A stretch of 64,000 nucleotides of DNA from Cohaesibacter intestini. GTDB taxonomy: Bacteria > Pseudomonadota > Alphaproteobacteria > Rhizobiales > Cohaesibacteraceae. Both the position numbers and the translations under genes were made by a program. The notes under the pieces are model-generated. The model ran no database searches. It was not told the origin of the DNA and was given only the letters and a program-made list of their open reading frames with translations. Positions within the stretch are counted from its first letter, which is position 1. Each line of letters begins with the position of its first letter. The DNA is taken from positions 310,001 through 374,000 of the forward strand of contig NZ_QODK01000001.1 of NCBI RefSeq assembly GCF_003324485.1, given 5' to 3'. Of the stretch, positions 27,047 to 34,480 are shown in pieces.

Positions 27047-28715
27047 TATTCGCTTGTTGCTCTCCTTGATGCGGCCATGGCTTGGCTGGATCCTGCTTGG
27101 CATCTTTCTCTCGCTCGTCACGCTGTTGGCCAATGTCACCTTGATGGCAACCTCGGGCTGGTTCATCGCCTCGATGGCACTGGCGGGGCTTGCCGGGGTC
27201 AGCATGAATTACTTCACCCCGGCGGCGATCATCCGGGCGATGGCCATCATCCGCACCGTCGGGCGCTATGCGGAACGGCTGGTGACCCATGAAGCGACAT
27301 TGAGACTGGTGGCCCATTTGCGGCGCTGGTTTTATGATCGCCTCGAACCATTGGCCCCGGCGGGCCTTGTGGCGAGCAAGAGCGGCGACATTTTTTCACG
27401 CATCGGCTCTGACATTTCGGTGCTGGAAAATTTCTATCTCCGTGTCTTGGTGCCTGTGTCCGTGGCGCTGATTGCCCTGCCTTTGTTCCTTGTGTTTCTA
27501 TCCCACTATTCCGGCTGGCTTGGCTTTATCGCCGGGCTGCTTTATCTGCTGGTCGGGCTGGTCCTCCCTCTGTTCCTGCATTGGGCAGGCAAGGATGCGG
27601 CGCGCGCCCAGATTGGAGAGGCCGCCGACATACGGGCGGATCTGGTCGAGGGACAGCAGGCCTTGCGCGAAATGCTGGTCTATGGCCGGGCTGACGCCTA
27701 TCATACCAGCATCATGCGTCAGTCGCAGCGCATCGCGAGCCACCAGAGGGCACTGGCCAATCTTCAGGCGGTTTCACAAAGCAGCATCAGTTTTGCGGCC
27801 AATCTGGCGCTTCTGGTGGTTCTGGTGACCATCATTCCCCACGTCCAAAGCGGTCTTCTCGCCGGACCGATCCTGCCGATGCTCTGTCTGTTTGCGCTCG
27901 CCAGTTTCGAAGTCATTCAGCCCCTGCCACTGGCGGTGCAATCCTTGCTTGAAACCCAGACGGCAGCGGCGCGCATCTTCGGGCTTGTCACGGTGCGTCG
28001 CAAGCGGGTGTCGACCTCTTCGGGACGCCCTGCAGCGTCCCATCAAAAGCCGGATTATGACCATCCGGCGCTGGAGTTCCTGAAAGCGGGCTTGACCTAT
28101 CCGAACCGGGAGGCCCCGGCATTCAGCGGCCTCAGCCTGACCATCAACAAGGGTGAACGGGTTGCGCTGGTTGGTCCGTCTGGCTCGGGAAAATCCAGTG
28201 TCATTCAGGCCTTGTCCGGTTTCTGGCCGCTGACTGAGGGCATGATCCTCGTTGATGGCACACCCCATGATTGCCTGAACGAAGAAGCCCTGCGCGCCCA
28301 TTTCGCCGTCGCACCGCAAAAACCTCACATTTTCAATGCCAGCATCCGGGGCAATCTGCTGATTGCCAATCCGGATGCCTCAGAACAGGACATCCTCACC
28401 GTTCTGGAGCAGGTTGCCCTCAGAGCCTTTGTCGACAGTCTGCCCAAAGGTCTAGAGACAGCCTTGGGAGAGGCCGGAGACAGTCTGTCGGGGGGGCAAA
28501 TCCGGCGGTTGGCCATTGCGCGTGCCTTGCTGTCACCTGCGCCGATCCTGTTGCTCGATGAACCCGGCGAAGGACTTGATGCGGAGATGGAGCAGAACAT
28601 TCTCAAGACCATTCTCGCACAAGACCCACGCACCGTGCTGCTGATCACCCACGGACAAGCGGGCCTTGGCTTGATAGATCAGATTCATCACTTTCCTGAT
28701 AAAACGGAACCGTGA
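27036..28715 (+). CDS. cydC: thiol reductant ABC exporter subunit CydC
   Basis: A 559-residue half-ABC exporter that pairs with CydD. The membrane domain spans about residues 10-300 and the ATPase contains Walker A GPSGSGKSS, signature LSGGQIRRLAIARAL and Walker B ILLLDEPGEGLD. The Walker A ends in Ser rather than Thr, which is acceptable. ATG 27036 follows GGAGGGGC; ATG 27039 is an equal option. The overlap with cydD implies translational coupling. No clear terminator follows. Confidence 0.93.
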   Translation: MMADIRLLLSLMRPWLGWILLGIFLSLVTLLANVTLMATSGWFIASMALAGLAGVSMNYFTPAAIIRAMAIIRTVGRYAERLVTHEATLRLVAHLRRWFYDRLEPLAPAGLVASKSGDIFSRIGSDISVLENFYLRVLVPVSVALIALPLFLVFLSHYSGWLGFIAGLLYLLVGLVLPLFLHWAGKDAARAQIGEAADIRADLVEGQQALREMLVYGRADAYHTSIMRQSQRIASHQRALANLQAVSQSSISFAANLALLVVLVTIIPHVQSGLLAGPILPMLCLFALASFEVIQPLPLAVQSLLETQTAAARIFGLVTVRRKRVSTSSGRPAASHQKPDYDHPALEFLKAGLTYPNREAPAFSGLSLTINKGERVALVGPSGSGKSSVIQALSGFWPLTEGMILVDGTPHDCLNEEALRAHFAVAPQKPHIFNASIRGNLLIANPDASEQDILTVLEQVALRAFVDSLPKGLETALGEAGDSLSGGQIRRLAIARALLSPAPILLLDEPGEGLDAEMEQNILKTILAQDPRTVLLITHGQAGLGLIDQIHHFPDKTEP

Positions 28716-29063
28716 GGCACCCGGCTACAGCGCTCTAATACTATCGTCTTACAAAACAAAACTATCCACAAGCGCTAACTGCTGATTTCTGGCAATGGCC
28801 ACGACAAGCTGTCGTCAGCCTGTCACCTCACTGGCATTTCCCGCCAAAAGCTTCCCAAATTTCGCGACATCCCGTCGCATATTGTATCGATTTAAATTCT
28901 CGGTGATCTGAGGCCCCAAGTTGGCGATTTCATTGACACGGGTCAATGCATCAAGACCTGTCAGGCGTAGCGTCAGATCAGTTGTTGCTGTGCCCACAGA
29001 TGATTTGCCGGAGGCGATTTGCTGGAGGACCGGGCGCAGGGGTGCAACAGTGGGAGTGAAATA
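28716..29063. promoter_or_regulatory. 348-base control region before the nfnA operon
   Basis: No convincing gene is seen here. The region holds an FNR/FixK-like site at 28933-28946 and should carry the promoter of the nfnA-nfnB-korA-korB operon. A 60-codon minus-strand reading has no family-like features. Confidence 0.55.
28933..28946. promoter_or_regulatory. FNR/FixK-like binding site
   Basis: TTGACACGGGTCAA matches TTGA-N6-TCAA, and the symmetry extends to TTGAC/GTCAA. It lies 117 bases before the nfnA start, in a position suited to activation or repression under low oxygen. Function is inferred. Confidence 0.6.
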
Positions 29064-30017
29064 ATGTCCGATCGCGAACAGGAGGGCGGTCTGACGGCCG
29101 CCAACCAGTCGCAGGGCGTGGCCAGCATGGTCACGTCCCGCTTTCCGATTGTCTCGCGGACCGATTTTTCCGAGACAACCTTTCTTCTAGACATTCTGCA
29201 TCCGACCATGGCCCGGGCCGCAAAGCCCGGCCAGTTTGTCATTGTGATGCTGGATGAGCATGGCGAGCGCATTCCGCTGACCATCGCCGATTTTGACCGT
29301 GACAAGGGCACGATCACATTGGTCGTGCAGGCAGTGGGAAAATCAAGCCGTCAGATGCAGGCCGATTGTCAGGCAGGTGGCTCGATTTATGCCATCGTTG
29401 GCCCAATGGGCATCCCCAGCGAAATTTCGAACGCCAAAACAGTCATTTGCGTTGGTGGGGGGTTGGGCGTTGCGCCGATCTATCCGCAAGCCCGGGCCTT
29501 CAAGGAAGCCGGAGCCTATGTGATTGGCGTTGTAGGGTTTCGCTCTGCCAATCTGATGTTCTGGGAAGAGAAATTCAAGGCGGTCTGCGACGAGTTCATC
29601 GTCTGCACCGATGATGGCTCGGCGGGTCTGCATGGGCTGGTGACCGAAGGCATCGAACAGGCAATTGCCAAGCATGGCACCATCGATGAGGTGGTGGCGA
29701 TCGGCCCACCGATCATGATGCGGGCCTGCGCGGAAACCACCCGTCCCCACAAGATCAAAACCATGGTCAGCCTCAATCCCATCATGGTGGATGGCACGGG
29801 CATGTGCGGCGGTTGCCGGGTGCGGGTCAATGCGCAAATCAAGTTTGCCTGCGTTGACGGGCCGGATTTTGACGGCCATCAGGTCGATTTTGACGATCTC
29901 TTCTCGCGGCTCAATCGCTACCGGGCCGAAGAGAAGCAAGCCATGGAACGCTATTCGGACAGTTGCCGTCGCCTGATCGCGGCTGACGCAGCCGCAGCCC
30001 AAGAGGGGGGCAAGTGA
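29064..30017 (+). CDS. nfnA: NfnA-like ferredoxin:NAD+ oxidoreductase subunit
   Basis: A 317-residue FAD/NAD-binding protein of the dihydroorotate-dehydrogenase electron-transfer (PyrK) type, the small subunit of Nfn. The [2Fe-2S] site has DGTGMCGGCR followed by FACVDGP, giving Asp plus three Cys as in known NfnA. The NAD-binding motif is VGGGLGVAPIYPQA. The ATG at 29064 is chosen because GGGAG lies eight bases upstream; MVTSRFPI 21 codons later is an alternative start that would remove a low-complexity leader. It is the first gene of a five-gene operon, one base before nfnB. It is clearly related to the C-terminal third of the Nfn fusion at 13.3-16.1 kb. Confidence 0.85.
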   Translation: MSDREQEGGLTAANQSQGVASMVTSRFPIVSRTDFSETTFLLDILHPTMARAAKPGQFVIVMLDEHGERIPLTIADFDRDKGTITLVVQAVGKSSRQMQADCQAGGSIYAIVGPMGIPSEISNAKTVICVGGGLGVAPIYPQARAFKEAGAYVIGVVGFRSANLMFWEEKFKAVCDEFIVCTDDGSAGLHGLVTEGIEQAIAKHGTIDEVVAIGPPIMMRACAETTRPHKIKTMVSLNPIMVDGTGMCGGCRVRVNAQIKFACVDGPDFDGHQVDFDDLFSRLNRYRAEEKQAMERYSDSCRRLIAADAAAAQEGGK

Positions 30018-30018
30018 T

Positions 30019-31527
30019 ATGGTCCGCAAGACAATCAGAACCATCCCGCAAGAGCGGGCTCCCATGCCGGTGCAGGACCCGGACATTCGTGCCACCAATT
30101 TTGACGAAGTGGCGCTGGGCTTTGACATTGAAGCAGCCAAACTGGAAAGCGAGCGCTGTTTGATGTGCCCGGAACCGGCCTGTGTGGAAGGTTGCCCGGT
30201 CAAGATCGACATTCCCGGCTTCATCGAAAAGATCCTTACCAAGGATTATCGCGGCGCCTATGATCACATGACCAACGCCACCATGTTGCCAGCGGTCTGC
30301 GGTCGGGTCTGCCCGCAGGAAGATCAATGCGAGGGCGTGTGCGCGGTTGGTGCTGGCACCGGGCTGGAACCGGTCGCCATTGGCCGTCTGGAACGCTTCC
30401 TTGGCGATATGGCCATCAAGGAAGGCTGGAAAAAGTCGACCCATATCGAGCCCGCTCCCTTCAAGGTGGCAATTGTCGGCTCAGGTCCGGCAGGTATGGC
30501 CTGCGCGGCTGATCTGGCCAAGGCGGGCTGCAAGGTGACCATCTACGAGGCCCTGCACAAGCCGGGCGGCGTGTTGCGCTATGGCATCCCTGAATTTCGA
30601 CTGCCCAATGATGTGGTGGATGCGGAAATCGCCAATCTCGATGCCCTTGGTGTCGAAATTATCTGCAACACATTGGTCGGACGGCTGTTCGCCATCGAGG
30701 ACATGCTCGGTGACATGGCCTATGACGCGGTCTTTATCGGCGTTGGAGCCGGGACACCTTATTTCATGGACATTCCGGGAGAAAATCTCAACGGTGTCCT
30801 GTCGGCCAACGAATTGCTGACCCGCTGCAATTTGATGCATGCGGGCGAGTTCCCGGCCTTTGATACCCCGCTCGGCCTGGGCCGCAAGGTGGCGGTGATC
30901 GGCTCTGGCAACACTGCGATGGACGCAATGCGGGTCTCCAAACGCCTCGGCGCGGAAGAGGTTCACTGCATCTATCGCCGCTCCGAGGTGGAATGCCCGG
31001 CACGGGCCGAAGAGCTGCATCATGCGCAGGAAGAAGGCATTGATTTTCACTGGCTGACCAACCCGGTCGAAATTCTTGGCGATGCCAACAACAATGTGCG
31101 CGGCATCCGCTGCATTCGCATGGAGTTGGGCGAGCCGGACAAATCCGGTCGACGCCGTCCGGTGGCGGTGGAAGGCAGCGCGTTCGACTTTGAAGCAGAC
31201 ACGGTGGTCTATGCCATCGGCACCTCGCCAAACCCGATCCTTGGTCAAACCTCGACAATCGGCCTCAACAAATGGGGCTATATCGACACCGACGAGAGCC
31301 TCGCCACCTCACTGGCCGGGGTTTATGCGGGCGGCGACATTGTTACCGGTGCTGCCACCGTCATTCAGGCGATGGGTGCAGGCCGCAAGGCTGCCAGCAG
31401 CATCAAGCACTATTTGCGTATCCGTGACAGCGACGTGGTCTACATGCCCGAAGAACACGGATTTGCCCATAGCCTGTTTGGCATTGATACGGACGAGCAG
31501 AATTTCGTCCGAATTCGTCAGATCTGA
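30019..31527 (+). CDS. nfnB: NfnB-like NADP-dependent oxidoreductase subunit (GltD family)
   Basis: A 502-residue GltD-family flavoprotein, the large subunit of Nfn, which carries the bifurcating FAD and binds NADPH in studied cases. The N-terminal clusters are canonical: RCLMCPEPACVEGCPV, then GRVCPQEDQCEGVC. FAD binding is at GSGPAGMACA and NADP binding at GSGNTAMDAM. Both cluster patterns are complete, unlike those of the fused copy. It follows nfnA by one base and precedes korA by 17. It probably equilibrates ferredoxin reduced by KorAB with NADH and NADPH. Confidence 0.87.
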   Translation: MVRKTIRTIPQERAPMPVQDPDIRATNFDEVALGFDIEAAKLESERCLMCPEPACVEGCPVKIDIPGFIEKILTKDYRGAYDHMTNATMLPAVCGRVCPQEDQCEGVCAVGAGTGLEPVAIGRLERFLGDMAIKEGWKKSTHIEPAPFKVAIVGSGPAGMACAADLAKAGCKVTIYEALHKPGGVLRYGIPEFRLPNDVVDAEIANLDALGVEIICNTLVGRLFAIEDMLGDMAYDAVFIGVGAGTPYFMDIPGENLNGVLSANELLTRCNLMHAGEFPAFDTPLGLGRKVAVIGSGNTAMDAMRVSKRLGAEEVHCIYRRSEVECPARAEELHHAQEEGIDFHWLTNPVEILGDANNNVRGIRCIRMELGEPDKSGRRRPVAVEGSAFDFEADTVVYAIGTSPNPILGQTSTIGLNKWGYIDTDESLATSLAGVYAGGDIVTGAATVIQAMGAGRKAASSIKHYLRIRDSDVVYMPEEHGFAHSLFGIDTDEQNFVRIRQI

Positions 31528-31544
31528 AGAGCGGAGCCCCCACA

Positions 31545-33473
31545 ATGACATCTGATAGCTCTCAGCCTATCGCACAAGACACCCCACTTCCCGCCGCCGG
31601 GTCTGCCACTGGTGCCAAGACCGCCATGCGACCCGCCGAAGTGATCCATGAACATATCATCGAAATTGTCAGTGATTCTGGTGAAGGCGCGCAGAGATGC
31701 GGCCAATCACTCGCATCCATCGCGGCCCGTTCGGGTATGGGCATCTGGACGGTGGAAATCATCCCTGCCGAAATCCAGCCACCGCCCCGCTCTGTCGCCG
31801 GCGCCAGTGGCAACCGGGTGCGAATGGCCGCCCACAAGGTGACCAATGTTGGCGATCAGGCCGATCTGGTCATCGCCTTCAATGAACAGGTTTTGCTCAG
31901 CCGCCTTCGGGCCGGAGAGATCAAGCAGGGTGCGACCATTCTGCTTGAGGACATGTGGAAGCGGGATGCCCATCAGCCGATTGCTGATGCCTATGCGGAC
32001 GTGTGCGCTGAAATCCGCGCCGGTGGTTATCGCTTGATCGAAGTACCGATGGAAGCGGAATGCCAGAAATATGTGCCGGACCCGCGCAAGGGCAAGAATA
32101 TGTTCGTGCTGGGCATGCTCTGCTCGATCTATTCCCTTGATGAAGAGCTGGCAGCGTCACAGGTGAAGCTGACCTTCATCAAAAAGGATCGCAAGATCAT
32201 CGACGCCAACCTTGAACTCATGGCAGCGGGTCGAGTATGGGCCAACGACAATCTTGACATGCACTACCGCATCCCTGCCCCGCCGGTTGAAAAGCCGCAG
32301 GTGGTAACCAACGGCAATGCGGCCTTGGCTTTGGGGGTTGTGGCCTCGGGCATGGAAGTCTGTGCCATGTATCCCATCACGCCAGCCACCTCGGCCTCGC
32401 ATTATCTCTCGAGCATTTTCGAAAAAGTGGGTTGCGTGGTGCATCAGGCCGAGGATGAAATCTCGGCGGCAACCTTTGCCATTGGCGCTTCTTATGCGGG
32501 CAAATGTGCGGTGACCATCACCTCCGGTCCCGGCCTGTCACTAAAACAGGAAGCCATTGGCCTTGCGGTGATGGCGGAAATCCCGCTGGTGCTGATCGAT
32601 GTGCAGCGTGGTGGCCCCAGCACCGGTTTGCCGACCAAGGTCGAACAAAGCGATTTGATGGCCGCCATTTTCGGTAGCCATGGGGATGCGCCCAAGGTGG
32701 TGATGGCGGTCGATAGCATTGAGGATTGCTTCTATTCGGTGATCACCGCGCGCAAGATTGCCGAGACCTTCAATATGGTGGTGATGATCCTGTCTGATGC
32801 CGCCCTGTCGACGGCGCAACAGCCTTTTGACCGCCCGGTCTTCAGCGCCGATTGGCTGGCCCCGCCGGTCAACCAAAGCGCGGTGCCGCCGGATGCCAAG
32901 CCCTATGACTGGGACGAGCGAACGGGCATTGCCACCCGCTTCATTCCCGGCCAGCCAAACGGCATGCACTGCCTGACAGGCTTGGCCCATGATCGCAACA
33001 GCCGGGTGGCCTATGACCCGAAAACCAACGAGGAAGGGCTGATCAACCGGACCCGCAAACTCGCCGCCCTGCAAAAGACCCTGCGTCTGGCACCGGTCTT
33101 TGGCGACGAGGAAGGGGATTTGTTGCTGATCGGCTGGGGCAGCACCCGCGGCGCCATCGAAGAAGCGGTGACCGCCCTCAGGCAAGAGGGCCACAAGGTT
33201 TCCTCCCTGCATCTGAAGTATCTCCAGCCGATGGCGTCAGGCATTGACGAGGTGATGGGTCGCTTCAAAAAGGTGATGACGATCGAGAATAACTGGAATG
33301 ATCCGCTCTCTGATCCGCTGATCAATTCGGACAATCGCCGCTATTCGCAACTGGCGCTGCTGCTGCGGTCGCGCTGGCTGGTGGATGTCGATTGCTGGGG
33401 CAAGTCCCATGGCCAACCGCTCAAACCTGCCCAGATCAAGGCCGCAGCCTTGGCCAAACTCGAACAGGCATGA
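31545..33473 (+). CDS. korA: 2-oxoacid:ferredoxin oxidoreductase alpha subunit (gamma-alpha fusion, KorA-like)
   Basis: A 642-residue protein with an N-terminal gamma domain (about 30-220) and a C-terminal alpha domain. The alpha part holds YPITPATSAS and RGGPSTGLPTKVEQSDL, typical of the two-subunit KorAB type that acts on 2-oxoglutarate or a related 2-oxoacid. With KorB it would make acyl-CoA, CO2 and reduced ferredoxin. It contains no ferredoxin cluster motif. The nine-base gap to korB supports co-expression. The exact substrate cannot be set from sequence alone. Confidence 0.88.
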   Translation: MTSDSSQPIAQDTPLPAAGSATGAKTAMRPAEVIHEHIIEIVSDSGEGAQRCGQSLASIAARSGMGIWTVEIIPAEIQPPPRSVAGASGNRVRMAAHKVTNVGDQADLVIAFNEQVLLSRLRAGEIKQGATILLEDMWKRDAHQPIADAYADVCAEIRAGGYRLIEVPMEAECQKYVPDPRKGKNMFVLGMLCSIYSLDEELAASQVKLTFIKKDRKIIDANLELMAAGRVWANDNLDMHYRIPAPPVEKPQVVTNGNAALALGVVASGMEVCAMYPITPATSASHYLSSIFEKVGCVVHQAEDEISAATFAIGASYAGKCAVTITSGPGLSLKQEAIGLAVMAEIPLVLIDVQRGGPSTGLPTKVEQSDLMAAIFGSHGDAPKVVMAVDSIEDCFYSVITARKIAETFNMVVMILSDAALSTAQQPFDRPVFSADWLAPPVNQSAVPPDAKPYDWDERTGIATRFIPGQPNGMHCLTGLAHDRNSRVAYDPKTNEEGLINRTRKLAALQKTLRLAPVFGDEEGDLLLIGWGSTRGAIEEAVTALRQEGHKVSSLHLKYLQPMASGIDEVMGRFKKVMTIENNWNDPLSDPLINSDNRRYSQLALLLRSRWLVDVDCWGKSHGQPLKPAQIKAAALAKLEQA

Positions 33474-33482
33474 GGTGAGATT

Positions 33483-34475
33483 ATGACTGCTACAATGAGC
33501 CAATGCCTGATGAATATGGTCCAGACGGACTATGGGATCGGCGACTATCAAAGTGCCATCGCGCCGCGTTGGTGCTCGGGCTGTGGGGACACGGCCATTC
33601 TGACCGCGATGCAGAAACTCTGCCGGGACGAACAACTGGCTCCGGAAAAGACCGTCTGTGTTTCCGGGATCGGCTGCGCCTCGCGCTTGCCGCACTATAT
33701 GAATGCCTATGGCTTTCATGGCATTCATGGGCGGGCCCTGCCGATTGCCGAGGGGATCAAGATCCGCCGACCTGACCTCAATGTGTTTGTGACGACCGGG
33801 GATGGCGACTGCTGCTCCATCGGGGCGGCCCACTGGCTGCATGCAATCCGATACAATATGAACATGACGGTGCTGCTGCATGACAACAATGTCTATGGCC
33901 TGACCAAGAAGCAGGCGTCTCCCACCTCGCCCAAAGGACTGAAGAGCAACACGACCCCTTATGGCGCGGCGCTTAATCCGCTCAATCCGCTGACGGTGAC
34001 GTTGGGGGTGGCCAACGTGTCCTTTGTGGCGCAGGCGGTCGACTGGATCCCGGATCTGCTTTATGACATCCTGCAAAAAGCCTATCATCACAAGGGCTTT
34101 TCCTTCATCCGCATCCTGCAACGCTGCCCGAACTTCATGGATCATCATTTTGATGAGGCGGTGCGGGATCCGCTCAAGACCCGCATCCTGACCCATGCAG
34201 ACGGGTTGCGGCTGAAACCGGAAATTTCCCGGATCTACAAGAATCAGGAAACCCACGACCCAATCAACATGGAGCGGGCCTTGGCTCTGGCCGCGATGCA
34301 GGAGGAGCTGCCGGTCGGCATCCTCTATAACAACCCGTCGGTGCCTTGCTATGACGAATTGCGGGCAGGCGAGCGGCCCAGCACGCCGGGGCTGGTGGAA
34401 ACCGTCCTCAATGAGGAATTCGACAAGGTGGGCATCTGGCCGCAAAGCCAGCCAACGCCACAAGCCGGGGAGTAG
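33483..34475 (+). CDS. korB: 2-oxoacid:ferredoxin oxidoreductase beta subunit (KorB-like)
   Basis: A 330-residue TPP-binding subunit. The proximal [4Fe-4S] cysteines are in PRWCSGCGDTA, GIGCAS and LQRCPNF; the TPP/Mg motif is TTGDGDCCSIG followed by DNNVYGLTKKQASPT. All expected catalytic features are intact. The length is normal for KorB/PorB. It pairs with korA directly upstream, and the 736-residue gene starts five bases after it. Confidence 0.9.
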   Translation: MTATMSQCLMNMVQTDYGIGDYQSAIAPRWCSGCGDTAILTAMQKLCRDEQLAPEKTVCVSGIGCASRLPHYMNAYGFHGIHGRALPIAEGIKIRRPDLNVFVTTGDGDCCSIGAAHWLHAIRYNMNMTVLLHDNNVYGLTKKQASPTSPKGLKSNTTPYGAALNPLNPLTVTLGVANVSFVAQAVDWIPDLLYDILQKAYHHKGFSFIRILQRCPNFMDHHFDEAVRDPLKTRILTHADGLRLKPEISRIYKNQETHDPINMERALALAAMQEELPVGILYNNPSVPCYDELRAGERPSTPGLVETVLNEEFDKVGIWPQSQPTPQAGE

Positions 34476-34480
34476 AGATC

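Noticed and set aside
28815-28997. 60-codon minus-strand open frame before nfnA
   Set aside because: No ribosome binding site or recognisable motif, and it lies over the FNR-like control region.
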